A DNA stretch of 64,000 nt from Ditylenchus dipsaci (GCA_004194705.1 SADC01001320.1:950451-1014450), one strand, 5' to 3'; shown: positions 20,791 to 32,181, counted from the first letter of the stretch. Made by a program: numbers and translations. The notes: generated by a model from the sequence alone, not told the origin.

Positions 20791-21907
20791 GGGTACAGTC
20801 CGTTTGACCGTCACCATTTGACCGTCAGCATAATTTGACCGTCACCATTTTGACCGTCACCAATTTGACCGTCAGGAATTTTGACCGTCGTTTATATTTG
20901 ACCGTCACCATTTTGACCGTCAGCATAATTTGACCGTCACTATTTTGACCGTCAGCATAATTTGACCGTCACCATTTTGACCGTCAGCATAATTTGACCG
21001 TCACCATTTTGACCGTCAGCATAATTTGACCGTCGCCATTTTGACCGTCGTTAGCCAAATTTCTTTGAAGGACTGGTGTTTACTTAGTCTGGTTAAGGTG
21101 TTCAGCCTATTCAAGGGAGCAATGGAAGAAAACCACTTTACTCAATCGATATTTCCAATCAATACAGCGCTGTAATCGAAGAAAGACCGTGCCACAACAA
21201 TCCAAGCGAGAGCAACAACAACAAGCTTCAGAAGCTCATTCAACCTCATCCATCCGTCTGGCACTTCTTCATAAAACTTCGTGAGGCTTACCGTGGTGAT
21301 TATTTGCTACTCTACAACGTAACATTCAATGCACTTTATATCAGCTTGTTCTCACATCTCTTATATTTCCTTCAGGACTGGGTGAACGGTGTCACTAAAC
21401 CAAGGAGGGTTGAAGATGTGAAGCGGGACGGACGAATATTGCTCCAAGTTAATCGGTGGTCGGATATCGATGCAAACAGACACAGTAAGAAAGAATGGTG
21501 TCAGGGAGTTGTGTTGGCGTTGAAAGATGTTTGAAATGTTGTTAAACGGTTCAATAAAGTTACGGTGTTAGTCAAGGTTTTATCGTCTTATTTAGTAATT
21601 GTTAGCCTGCGTTGCAAAAATTTGCATCAAGATGTGTGATTCTCGTTATCTGTTCAAAATTACTGACGGTCAAAATGGTGACGGTCAAAATAGTGACGGT
21701 CACATTCAAACGACGTCAAAATGGCGACGGTCAAATTATGCTGACGGTCAAAGTGGCAACGGTCAAATTTAAATGACGGTCAATTTAAACGACGGTCAAA
21801 TATAAACGACGGTCAAAATTCCTGACGGTCAAATTGGTGACGGTCAAAATGGTGACGGTCAAATTATGCTGACGGTTAAAATGGTGACGGTCAAACGGAC
21901 TGTACCC
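20791..21907. mobile_element. MULE foldback element, TTTGACCGTCACC words, with a transposase remnant
   Basis: The ends are GGGTACAGTCCGTTTGACC and its complement. The left arm (20806-21055) is about 16 copies of TTTGACCGTCACCAT or TTTGACCGTCAGCATAA; the right arm (21660-21902) holds the inverse. GTATTTG is duplicated at 20784-20790 and 21908-21914. The tandem-repeat arms and the internal coding remnant resemble Rehavkus-type MULEs. Lies between the GPCR and the nuclear receptor. Confidence 0.8.
21106..21534 (+). pseudogene. Fragment of a MULE (FLYWCH-type) transposase
   Basis: A frame at 21109-21295 reads YSIDISNQYSAVIEERPCHN, then NNKLQKLIQPHPSVWHFFIK, like the C-terminal HPsIW..i..L region of MULE transposases that carry FLYWCH fingers. 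After a possible intron (GT at 21296, TTCAG at 21375) a second frame reads DWVNGVTKPRRVEDVKRD and ends KDV at 21534; the phases do not join cleanly. No catalytic DDE region is present, so it cannot be active by itself. Confidence 0.5.
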
Positions 21908-22731
21908 GTATTTGACCAAAATTTTATATTTTTGCATTAGGGGCAGGGGCAGATCAACATTTTGCTGTACTTTTAATGAAATTTTTTTTAAGGTTTTAGT
22001 CAAATTTTTATTTACGAAAGTCTAAGAAAAATACACATTTTATCGTTTTTAACTTAAAAACATTACAGAGAAGTCGTATGAAAACATGATTTACAAAATA
22101 GTATGAAATCCGACCTCTCTTATCCCCTCGCCTTAGTTAACAAGTACCTGAAGTTGTCTAGCATAAAATATATGTGTGACTGTATATATGTGACTGTGAA
22201 AAATTTTTGCTTAAAAAACATCAAGAAGATAAGTTTTTCAGGAGGATGAAATAAGAACAATGCTTTTTCGCTGCTAAAGTTTTTAGATGCAGATAAAAGC
22301 TTTGCCCATATAATAAGTAGTAGGATTAAGAACACTGTGATTCAGTATTTTTGAATGAGTGCACAAAAGTGATATATATTTGCATAATTTATACTTACAG
22401 CTTATTAGTAAAGTGCAGGCATTTTCACGGGCCGTAATTTTGACGGCCAAAGTAAAAAAATTTTCCGCCCGGCTCAGAGCGGTCAATTTTTTGGGGCCTG
22501 GGCCGACCGGTATTAGTGTCCACTAAAACAAAAGTATATGTTTTTATGTATTTCAAATTAGGAAACAAGAGCAGGATTTCCAATTATTGTTCATCATGAA
22601 CTTTTTCCGGGCCGGTCTACCAGAGATTTTAACAATTACGGTATAGGCCAGCCCGTGCACATGCCAAATCTCGACTAAATAACAAGCTTTATGATAATAT
22701 TTTTTGGATCATAAGTAAAAAGTATGGTTAA

Positions 22732-22964
22732 AGGGGCATGATCGTGCCCGATGGGGAGAAAAGGCGCGAACCAGCAGTTCTTTCCTTTCTTGATAAAGTT
22801 TTACATTCGTTCTCGTCTGGAATTTATAAGTTTTCTGTCTAGTTTTTAAAAGCAGTATAAGGTCATCTATATCAGATTTGACGCAGAACGAGTGAAAAAC
22901 GGGACGATTCGAAAAAATTCGAAAAAAACTGCTGGTTCGCGCTTTAACGCACGGGCATGCCCCT
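22732..22964. mobile_element. TTAA-flanked MITE abutting a receptor stop codon
   Basis: AGGGGCATGATCGTGC and CGGGCATGCCCCT ends, with TTAA at 22728-22731 and 22965-22968. The right TTAA contains the TAA stop of the downstream alternative exon of the nuclear receptor (read on -), so the element lies exactly at the start of that 3' UTR. Confidence 0.8.
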
Positions 22965-23069
22965 TTAAGTGAGTCGTAGACTTTTAAGTAGTTGTTCACA
23001 GGGCATTCCGTCCATCATATTGAACAACTCCGCTATATGAAAGTTCTCTCGCATCAGTCTGTACAGATG
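22965..23069 (-). CDS. Nuclear receptor alternative last exon, form b
   Basis: Read on -, after a TTTTTAG acceptor: HLYRLMRENFHIAELFNMM, then DGMPCEQLLKSLRLT stop, 35 codons in phase 0. It shares LMRENFHIAELFNMM exactly with form a (25930-26031) and then diverges completely. This covers the end of helix 11 and the AF-2/helix 12 region of the ligand-binding domain. CEQLLKSL is a plausible amphipathic AF-2 helix. The exon is 2.9 kb downstream of form a; both follow the donor at 26140 in phase 0. Confidence 0.75.
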   Translation of the reverse strand, partial: HLYRLMRENFHIAELFNMMDGMPCEQLLKSLRLT

Positions 23070-23550
23070 CTAAAAATTAGACAAATAATCTTGATACTAG
23101 TCTCTTTTGTATCTAAAAATTTGCATCAACAGCCCTATCGAATCTAGGTCAAAAGTTTGTGTGTGTGTGAGTGTTAGTACTAAAAAGCCTGCTAGAAGCG
23201 AAAGTCGTATGCAAAATGACGGATTTTTTTGAGATATCAAGTTTTTCATTATTTTCTCTTTGTTAAACAAATTGGTACTATTTGCTGTTAAATTGTTTGC
23301 ATGTAACAAACTTTTGTACAAAAAAGGATAAAAAATTGCAAAAAATGTTGACTTACAAATAAAAAATCCTCAAAAAATCCGACATTTTGCAGTTTGAAAA
23401 AGCATTAAGAAAATCGGTGAGCTAACATTTTTGGGTGTCAGCTATGAAAGGAAAACCAATAAGCTAACGGTTTACTTCAAGCCGGAGTTCTTCAGACCTT
23501 TACGCAGCATTTGATAACTCATCCGTGGGCTGGTATTTTTATGCACTTAA

Positions 23551-23783
23551 AGGACCATGGTTTTTGCGCGCAGCGGTTGTGTCCCGCCAATTCAAATTTT
23601 TTCATGATCATTGAACTTCTGTACGGTCTTTTCAACCAGGTTTCTAACAAAACAAGGCATAGAATTTTATTTCAGGTATAGTTTTGTTAGAAACCAAGCT
23701 GAAAAATCAGTACAGAAGTTTAACGATTAGGAAAAAATTTGAATTGGCGGGGGACAATCGCTGCGCGCAAAAATCTTGGTCCT
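23551..23783. mobile_element. TTAA-flanked palindromic MITE (GGACCATGG family)
   Basis: AGGACCATGGTTTTTGCGCG at the left and its near complement at the right, with TTAA outside (23547-23550 and 23784-23787). The arms pair over nearly the full length. Relatives lie at 34692-34874 and 42812-42997. Confidence 0.75.
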
Positions 23784-23968
23784 TTAAAAACATGTATGAA
23801 ATCTTGTTTTTGCCATTTTAGGCCATTTTTAAAGGAAAAAAGGAATTTTCAAATTTCGCCTGACCCAAGGTAGGATTTTAATGCACTTTTCAGCGAGAAA
23901 TCGTTAAAAAAATTGCGTCGCCAACCAGTTTAAAATAAAAAAGTTATGGTCTTTTTTCGAGTGCATAT

Positions 23969-24835
23969 TAGAGCTGACGATTTGGCCTTTTGCGATTATG
24001 CGATTGCGATTATTTTGGTCTTAACCCGATGCGATTGCCGTATTTGAACAAATCAAATGCGATTAATCGCAACTATTATCGCGAAAAAAATTGAGGTGCG
24101 ATTAGTCGCGCGATTATGCGATTATTTTCACTTCTAGCTCCTACAAACCAAAAATTTAAACACTTTACACAAAAAAAAAATTTTTTTGGTGTTGCTACAC
24201 AGAATTTCGGAGTTCCGACACACAAAATAACATGGGTTGAATTTTCCTCTTTTTAGTTTTCATTGTGAATTATTTTTAATTTTTCAATTATTTCAAAATT
24301 AAATTCAACAACTATCATGGAGCAAGTTTTTAGCTATCTGATGCAACTTATAACAAGACTCTTATAACTTACGTGTACTTCTCTTTAGCAAACCCTAAAA
24401 AACCATCTTTCAAGTGCTTCAGAATCCCACCCTGGTGGGATTCTGAGCGATATAAGTTATTTACTAACTAAAAAAATTAATACAAAAATACAAACTAAAT
24501 GTCAGAAAAGAGTATTTTTACGGTAAGAAAAAAGTATTTGCGGCGATGAAAGAGTATTTTGCGGGAACATCACATTAGTGTGAAAATTTTTTGCGGTGAT
24601 TTCCAAGTGTTTTGCGGTGAGAAAAAAGTAACATCCATAACTAAAATTAATTTTGCTGGTAAAATTTTTCAATATGGCAAAATTTGCGATTAATCGTGCA
24701 ATTTCTCAAATTGCAATTGCGATTTGCGATTATTTCAAAGCATGCATGCGATTATGCGATGCGATTATTTTTTGTCAAATTTGGTGCGATTTGCGATTAA
24801 TCGCAGGTGCGATTAATCGATCGTCGTCAGCTCTA
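23969..24835. mobile_element. hAT-type element, GCGATTAATCGC words
   Basis: The ends TAGAGCTGACGA and TCGTCAGCTCTA are flanked by GTGCATAT and GGGCATAT (7/8). Arrays of TTGCGATTATGCGATTGCG and CGATTAATCGCA lie near both ends. The centre has a hairpin AATCCCACC|CTGGTGGGATT (24423-24445). A second right-end fragment lies at 50335-50502. Non-coding; in the receptor intron between forms a and b. Confidence 0.8.
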
Positions 24836-25129
24836 GGGCATATTTGCATATTTTTATTTTGGCGGCAATGCAAAAATATGCAAATATGCTTTCGAAAAAG
24901 GCCATAACTTTTTTTTTTTAATCTGGTTGATGACGCAGTTTTTCAACGATTTCTCGTTGAAAAGTGCCTAAAAATCCTGCCGTACATCACCGAAAATTTG
25001 AAATTAACTTTTTACTTCAAAAATGGCCTAAAATAGCAAAAACAATGTTTCGTGCATAAAAATCCCAGCCTTAGTCATTAGACAGATTAGAAACAAGGCT
25101 ATAAGCTCGCAAAAAAATAAAAGAAATTA

Positions 25130-25560
25130 CAGTCGAACCTCGATTTAACGACCCCCACCTCAAGTTCGTTCCCACCTAAGGTCCGACACTTTTTTAACCC
25201 TATTTTCAAAATATTTTATCGATTCTTTTTTGATAGTCTGGTCGCAAATATCGTAAAGATTCTAATTTCGCCGATCATTTTTCAGAAATCTAGAGTTTTC
25301 GCTATTAAAAAATCAAAAACCTTGATTTAACGACCCTCTAATTTTCAAAAGGGGGGGGTCGTTAAATCGAGGTTTTGATTTTTTAAAGGCGAAAACTTCA
25401 GGTTTTTAAAAAACGATCGGCAAAATCGGAATCCTTACGATATTTGCGACCAGACTGTCAAAACAGAATCGATAAATTATTTCAAAAATGGGTTAAAAAA
25501 GTGTCGGACCCTAGGTGGGAACGAACTTGAGGTGCGGGTTGTTAAATCCAGGTTTGACTG
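25130..25560. mobile_element. pogo/Tigger-like palindromic element
   Basis: CAGTCGAACCTCGATTTAAC at the left and an inverted copy at the right, with TA outside. The two halves pair over nearly 200 bp. It contains GGTCCGACACTTTTTT and GTCTGGTCGCAAATATCG, which are shared with the elements near 40940-41200, 43240-43658 and 48789-49211. A damaged half copy follows at about 25600-25851. Confidence 0.75.
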
Positions 25561-25929
25561 TACGCCGAAGTTGCAAAAAAGCTAACCTCAAATTCACCGT
25601 TGAATACAGTGAAGCTTAGATATTTCAGCATCCTTTTTTGAAAAACCAAGATGACGGATCTTTATAAAAATCAAAATTTTTTCATTTTTTCAGATTGAAG
25701 AAAGCTGGCGAAAAAACCTTAGTGTTGGGTATCAGAGTATCGGAGGGATCCCGACCGAATTGTGATTACGGCGCGTCAAAAAACCGGAATCCGGTCGCTC
25801 ATCAGCGCGAACGAACCTGAAGGGATGTCAAATTATCGAGGGTCGACTGTGGCTACACTTTGTAACCTTTTAGTGAAAGGAATTTAAAAAAGGGACATAC
25901 CAGCGCATAAAGCTAGCTAGCTCTATTAG

Positions 25930-27926
25930 CTAGCTACAGCTGGTTATTGCCTTGCAACAACTGCTGTCCAGGGTCATCATATTGAATAACTCAGCGATAT
26001 GGAAGTTCTCTCTCATTAGCTTCACTGAATTCTGCAAATAGATACTACTACTAATAATAATTTAGGGAGACCACTGGTTAGTGCACACACACAATATGTT
26101 TAGAATTTTAGGTGCTATCAGATGCAACTGGACTACTCACCTCTAGTTTGGGCATCAGGAAAAACAAGTTGGCCGTTTTGATCGTTATCTCCGCTTCCAC
26201 AAGGCCCAAACTACGATAGTAGGTGTGTAGGTCTATGAGTATGTTGTCTCTAGTCCGCAACACCACTTGCATGGTTTCCACAGGAAGATTGACTGCTGAA
26301 AATAAGAAAAATTTTAAAAACTCTCATAATACTATAAATGCTAACATCTTGTGATAAAATTAAAAGATGGCGGATCAAAGGGTCAAAATGCGTCGGATAA
26401 AAATCACAGCGGTGATCAGCGCCGCTCGTGCAAATATGGTCAAGACCAGTTTGCTGTGTCCAAAATATGCAATGGTTCCCCTGTTGTTTTTCTAGCACTA
26501 TTTTCAGAACATAACTTAAAAAAAGATTTTACGTTGATTGAGGTTATAATATCCAGATGATAGTAACCATAATCGGAGCCCAAGCACTCCCCCAAATCTG
26601 AGCCCCAGCCATGGTTGTCAAAATATTATTTTTTATCACATTTAGGGGCACATAAGAATTTCGCACAAATTTCATGAATCCTCCTGCTCTTTTCCTCTTC
26701 TCCTATTCATACTTCGGTTTTTAAATTAGAATATGCGTTTAAAATATTTAGATGAAAAGATACCGTATTTCCTGTAATAAACGCCCCTCCCCCCCGTTCA
26801 AAATCGTGTTCTTGGCATTGTGTTTTGACCTACTTTTTGAATACTTCTCTTAGGCAAATTACCCCTCATTTTGTAGCCAGTGAGATGAGCTACAAAATGA
26901 GGGGTAATTTGCTTGAGAGAAGTAATCAAAAAGTGGGTCAAAAACACAACGCCAAGAACACGATTTTGAACGAGGGGGGGGCGTTTATTACAAGAAATAC
27001 GGTAAGTTAATTTTATTTACACTGGTGTGTATGAATATTAGATCAGTCAGTAGAGTGTATGAAAAAACAATTCATGAAAACAAAACAAAAAAAACTTAGA
27101 AAGGTCACAATATGACCCAAAAAGTAACATTTTCTAACCTCACCAGTCATTTTGCCTTAATCCTGCAATGCAAAATGACAATTTGCGGTCAATTTTTTTT
27201 TGTCAAAAAATTTAAAAAAATTGGGATTAGATTAAAGTTAACCCCATAATCACTTTAACCACCTTAAAAACCTAGGGGAACAAAGCATATTTCAAACACA
27301 GCAGCCGCATTAGAACCCTATCATGCTTTAGCAGTGTTTTTGACTTTCTCTTTGAAGACTGCCCTCTGGCAAGTTCTTAATCAAAATTCAGCGCACCTCA
27401 TTCGCTACAATTTGAAGAGTGACATGCCCGAGAGCAGTTTTCAGAAAATGGGTCAGACTCTTAATGACAAGAACACGATTTTGAACGGGAGGGGTGGAGG
27501 TGTCGCTCTATTAGAGATGACAGATAATTGATTATTGATGACATATGACAAAAATCTAACTATCTTTCCAGATGAACATGCCGAACAAACACATCAGTTC
27601 TACTTCTGTTATACTTATATTGCGCATGTGCTGGACTACCACATTCACAACATACTCCATTGCACTCTCGAAAATCCTGGAAAAAAGATAGTAAAAAGAC
27701 AACAATATTTATTGCAAAGTCAAAAAAATGCCACATACTTGGCTACCTGGAAGGGATCGCCTTTGACTAAGGTGTTATTCTCGTAGAATTTCTCCAACTC
27801 ACTCAGCCTGATATACCCGCCGTCCGGCATCAACAAGCGGTCGTCATTAGCACCAAACATCTTGTAGGTTCGAAAAGCTCTTTCAGTGTTTGAGAACAGG
27901 CAGTAGAATGAGTCAAACAGCAGGTT
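25930..27926 (-). CDS. Nuclear hormone receptor, ligand-binding domain exons 9-11 and last exon form a
   Basis: The exons read on -: 27926-27747, 27666-27561, 26295-26141, 26031-25930. They encode NLLFDSFYCLFSNTERAFRT, DRLLMPDGGYIRLSELEKF, SAMEYVVNVVVQHM, ITEVELMCLFGMFIWKD, VNLPVETMQVVLRTRDNIL, TIKTANLFFLMPKLE and NSVKLMRENFHIAELFNMM, then TLDSSCCKAITSCS stop. Order and phasing fit helices 3 to 12 of a nematode HNF4-type ligand-binding domain. Between exons 9 and 10 the nearer acceptor (TTTCCAG) gives the wrong phase, whereas CGAG|AGTGCA 10 bp further fits. The final segment is the alternative to form b at 22965-23069. Introns carry TA-flanked and hAT elements. Confidence 0.85.
26763..27002. 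mobile_element. TA-flanked palindrome, CCGTATTTCCTGTAATAAACG ends
   Basis: The two halves (26763-26885 and 26886-27002) pair almost completely, with TA outside. A diverged relative without clean ends lies at about 27310-27525. It occupies the intron between receptor exons 10 and 11. Confidence 0.75.
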
Positions 27927-27966
27927 CTGAAGGCATGCAAATGAGTTTTTGAGTCACAAACTTGAA

Positions 27967-29160
27967 ATTTTTACGGAATCTTCATTTTTTGAGCTTCATT
28001 TTTTGTATTTTTGAAAAATTTGAATTTAAATAGTTTTTGTGTCGAGAAGAATTTGAAATTTGATAGTGAGTGGCGAATCAAAAAGCAGTTTCTAAAGTAA
28101 ATCGGCCATGCTGAACACGAATCCGGTGTCAGAAGTTAAGGTTTCCTTGTCAAGGTTTCCAAACCACAGTTTCATGCAAAGATGATTTTTAGAATTTACT
28201 TTTGACAGTTTGCTTAACAATCCAAAAGCCTTGTTTTGTTTCAAAGCACTATCTGGTGCAGTTTTTCCTGCTCTGCCGAATAGTATCCACCATTCACTAA
28301 AAACGGCGTTTCCACGCTTTTTTGTGCATACTTTTTGTATGAACAACGTTTTAGAAAATAAAATTATTTTTTCAAGGTAAAACTTTTTCATTCGATTGTC
28401 GTAAATATCTCAACGATATGTCATTAGAAAGCTCGTGATCTGCGCTTTCTTCTGCACATGAAATTGGTTTCATCTGTTATATAAAATTTGCATGGTCTAT
28501 CTCTTTAAAGTTGCGTAGATAAAAATCGTGACTTGATTGGTACACAAGAGCAGCGAACACCATATAGTAACTTTTTTTCAATTTTTTTTCACCATCGTGT
28601 TCAGCATGAAATTCTGCACAAGAATGTACCTTCAGGACATACGGCCTTTCCCGTGTTAAAATTTGGAAATGCCTGAACCCAATAAAAAATTTCAGTCGGT
28701 GTAATCTTGTGGCTAAAAAACAGGCATGGATTGATCCCGAAATTAAATTTTAGGTTGCAATGAGATTGCGGTAAAAGCCCCTCTTGTTGTTAGTGAAAAA
28801 ATTAAAAAGTATCCAGATTTCAGAGCCTTCAAAGTTTTGGCAATGGAAGATAGTACGGATCCCTATGCTTAAAGCAGTTGGTTAAAAAAAGTGCCTCGGC
28901 TTTTTTTGGGTTGTGCTTAAATATAGGGTAACTCGGTATGAGTTAGAACGAACTCGAAATCATTTTTCGAACAACCTGTGCTTGAATTTAACAAAAAAAA
29001 CGACAAGGCTAATCAAGGCACATTTTTTCAAACGCTTCAAACTTTAATTGCAAATAGAACTTAAAAGTCTACAGATTTTAGAGCCTTCAAAATTTTATAA
29101 AGGGTAGAAGCTTTCGACTAGAAAGCTGCAATGGTGTCAGGGCGTTAATATATATTATAC
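27967..29160. other. Long receptor intron between LBD exons 8 and 9
   Basis: No exon is recognised. It includes repeats built on CATGCTGAACACGAATCC (28107), which has relatives near 6288, 28600, 32440, 44780 and 46960. A 99-codon frame on - at 28092-28391 contains that repeat and is treated as non-coding. Confidence 0.45.
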
Positions 29161-29563
29161 CTTGTCTGCAGCAGGTAGTGTATTGAAGGGTATAAAAAAC
29201 TTTTGAACTGTGTCCATTATCAAACTGGCTTCAATCTTGCAGATCTGCTTGCTGGTTCCAAAATTGCTTTGGGGAATCTCCTGCAATAGGTCTCTTTACA
29301 TTGAAAACACCAGCAATATTTTAGGTCAGTGTGTTCAGGTGGTCTTTGCCAAGTAAGACTTTTACTTACATCGCTTTGTCGAAATCTGGGCAGACCCTCA
29401 ATTAATGTGTAGCTGGCCTTTCTTAGGGACAAAAAGTGCTGATATCCCTCCAACATCCTGGACAAATACTTCATCTCCGGTAGGAAGACGGCGAGCTAGA
29501 GCCAGAATCGTTGAGCAATGCTGTGAATGCACTGCCTGACACCATATTTTGGCTACCCACCTG
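29161..29563 (-). CDS. Nuclear hormone receptor, start of ligand-binding domain (exons 7-8)
   Basis: Exon 29563-29370 begins after ATTTCAG and reads QVGSQNMVSGSAFTALLND in phase 0, with a Ser-rich continuation. It breaks frame near CCTACCGGAG (about 29475) and continues MKYLSRMLEGYQHFLSLRK, then TLIEGLPRFRQSD. Exon 29280-29161 follows in phase 0: EIPQSNFGTSKQICKIEAS, then FFIPFNTLPAADK. The LExxYxxFLxxR-like helix and the FxPFNxLPxxDK turn are typical of nematode receptors. The frame break is one base; an alternative acceptor (CTCTAG before LAVFLPEMKYL) would avoid it but removes the hinge. Confidence 0.8.
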
Positions 29564-29611
29564 CTGAAATTTTTGTAAGAAAAAATGTAGCAAATCGGCT
29601 TTTTAACTGTA

Positions 29612-31618
29612 CACGGGGTGTCAAAATTCAAAAACATAATCAGTAGAGAAATTTTGCGCGAAATGCGAAATTGAAAAAAGCAGCAATTTCAATGGATTTT
29701 TTCTTTTGGTTTGTATTACTGAATTATGTCCATTCCGTTTGTGTTTTTGTATTTATCTTAAACTGGTGAGATTCGCTGTTTTTCGGGCTTTCTATCGAGC
29801 CATCACTTGCAAACAAAAGATAGCGAATTTGGTTGCCACAAATTTATTTTATGAAAAGATCACTGAAAAAATTCACTGAGTTGTGTGCTAAAACTACACT
29901 GAGCTTCTGTTTTTTGATACAAACGCAAAAAACAAAATCGTTAGCGTAATAGCCCGTTAATTTTGGCGTATGTATGTGCAATATCGCTCCAATTGATACG
30001 AAATTTTAACTTTTTATACGGCGCGATCTCGAAAATTAGTATTTTCCAGTCAAAAACCATGGTTTTTTGGCTTAAAATAGTTATAACTACGGAAAATTCT
30101 GGAATTTCGAAAATCCCTCTGAGGATCTTGTAGTAGAGATTGCGGGCTTCATTTTGGTATATAGAAAGTTGAAAAAAGTCCGTGGTTTTGAGATTTTTGA
30201 CCATGGAAAAATTTTGACTATATTTTTCTTGTATTAAGGTATATCGATATGGTGCTCAAAGTGTTCAAGTGGATCAGTGAACTCCAGTGATAATACAACT
30301 GCAACAATGCCTGGCCGAGCAAACAAACAAATACCAGATTCTTGAAAGGCGAATAATCAAACCAGATAGGAGGAAAGAGATAGTAGGTCTTTCACCCGAT
30401 TTTCTTAGCCACCTTTTCTATTCAGATTACAAGAAAGCCATTGCCCAAATGTGGTAGGACAGCGTCTTTGTCTAAGTTGGACCAGATTGCGCTACATTTT
30501 CTGGACAAAGCTGGTAATCCTCCAACAAGATCAGAATTTGACAAATCTGTGAAGATGTTGGAATATCGCTTGTGTATGAAATCAGCACCTAAGCCTCCTC
30601 CTTTCGTTGTCTCTAAGCTTTCACCAATTGATGATCTTAAGCTGCTAGGAAGTCGACTAAGCTGGAGACAGAGATGTGCATTGAAAACTGATCTGATCAA
30701 GGTAGGATACATTCCAGAAACCATTCAAAAAAGCTTATAATTATAGCTTGGTAAAGATATCTTCGCTTCGAACAAAAAAGTGCGTGACTTAGTGAAGCAA
30801 TTCGGCAATTAGCTGCAAATCATCTCTTCCGTCGTCGGGGGAAGTGTTTTATATGGTTGGCCAACATAAAATTTATTTTGAGGAACGGCTTCATCGTTTG
30901 AATGAGTCAAGCAACCTTGAGTTTGGTGGTGGCTACAACGAAAAGCTGTTTTTGTTCTTTCTGGGAGACAAAGGAGGTGGCACAACTAAGTGTGCTATTG
31001 GAATAGGAAATGTAAGGCTACCAAATTCGGCAAATTCTCTTCTTCTAGTTGGACTCTCTGATGATGAAGACACCCATTCCTCACTTTCTCATCTTCACGA
31101 AATGTTCAGCCAGATTTCTTTCAGCACAATAAAAGTAGGTCTTCAAGTTAGAGAAATTGTTTGGTAAGTTGTACCTTGTATCAATTCAACCGTAATACCT
31201 AATTTAAAGGTTTTCAACTGGAGACATCAAATTTCTTTGTGCAGTCTATGGTCATCTTGGTGCGTCGTCGTCTCATCCTTGCCTTCTCTGCGAATCGCCC
31301 AAAGAAGACTTTAAAGTAGGAAACCCTTTTGCAAAACGATCTCTGGAATCTCTGCGTCAAAACTTTGCTACGTTCCAAGCTAATTCTCAATCTCAGACAA
31401 GCTTTTCGAAAAAAAATATTGTTGTTAATTTGTGTTACGAAGAATAAACTGTTATGTTTCGGCCTATATTAGTTCTTAAATTTTGAGAATATCCGTCCTA
31501 TTGGTGAAAAGAAAAAAGCTCAATATTTTCATAGCAAAATTTTTAAATTGCCTTTTGAAAATTCTTGGCGTTTTGTTTGAACTATTCTGATTACGTTTTT
31601 GAATTTTGACACCCCGTG
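29612..31618 (+). mobile_element. DNA transposon with CACGGGGTGTC ends and TGTA duplication
   Basis: The inverted ends CACGGGGTGTCAAAATTCAA match over about 32 bp. TGTA is repeated at 29608-29611 and 31619-31622. A CAC start plus a 4-bp duplication resembles the Chapaev/CACTA group, but this is only an inference from the ends. It is inserted in the receptor intron between the exons at 31861 and 29563, on the opposite strand to the host gene. Confidence 0.75.
30290..31446 (+). pseudogene. Coding remnant of the TGTA transposon, function unassigned
   Basis: Exon-like frames include YQILERRIIKPDRRKEI, a splice (ATA|GTAGGT to TATTCAG) to ITRKPLPKCGRTASLSKLD, FDKSVKMLEYRLCMKSAPK, then from 30844 QHKIYFEERLHRLNESSNL and FLGDKGGGTTKCAIGIGNV, and from 31206 FSTGDIKFLCAVYGHLGAS followed by PCLLCE. 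The GDKGG..TK and GDxKFL..v.GhxGassxhPCxxC patterns recall transposon proteins common in invertebrates that I cannot name securely. Stops and frame changes separate the blocks, so it is probably inactive. Confidence 0.45.
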
Positions 31619-31860
31619 TGTAGAATGTGGCAAAATAGTTTTTTTATTACCGCATATCCTGGAGTTGTTGAATGCGAAATTTTTCCGGAAAACTGGGTAA
31701 TACTGAATTCTAGTATCAAATTTGGGTGGTCATCTATTTAGGTGGCCAATATAGGTGACCATAGATTATTTTCCCGAAAAAACTTAAGTTTTCATTTTGG
31801 CCTATTTAGCACATCCCTCCAAAAAAGTCAAAAAATTACTATATTAGCAAAGTTGTTGAC

Positions 31861-32181
31861 CATATATGTTGGAGGCAGTGTCTTGCCCGTCTCATACTCC
31901 ATCAGCTTGTTAGTATGGGTGGGAATCCAAAAGTATGAGACATTCCACCAGTCAAACCATGATTTCCATTTAAGTGGAGAATAGTAGCTGCAGCTTGATG
32001 TTTTGACTGATCCACCAACACATTTGCTGGACTGCTGGTCAAAACAGGTGAAGAGGTACTGGTACTAGCCGCAGCTGTAGAGTAGGTGTGCAAAGCTGGA
32101 GGAGTCAGGCTGTTCACGTTTTGGTTTGTTGATGAGTAAGCCGTAGTTTGAATGGATATACCTGCCCCAATACGCTGGATA
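31861..32181 (-). CDS. Nuclear hormone receptor, hinge and helix 1-2 region (exons 5-6)
   Basis: On -, after an AATTTAG acceptor at 32182-32183: SIQRIGAGISIQTTAYSST, a Ser/Thr/Ala-rich hinge (YSTAAASTSTSSPVLTSSP), then HQAAATILHLNGNHG. A second exon, 31905-31861, reads LMEYETGKTLPPTYM and ends ATG|GTCAAC in phase 0. The last piece resembles the L(x)E-ET-GK opening of the ligand-binding domain. The boundary between hinge and helix is not fixed: the frame runs open to 31902, while the acceptor TAACAAG lies at 31906. Phase from exon 4 does not close without an indel. Confidence 0.65.

Noticed and set aside
28092..28391. A 99-codon - frame with a loosely WGR-like piece (LFGRAGKTAPDS)
   Set aside because: It overlaps the dispersed CATGCTGAACACGAATCC repeat, lies inside a receptor intron, has no splice support, and the similarity is too short.
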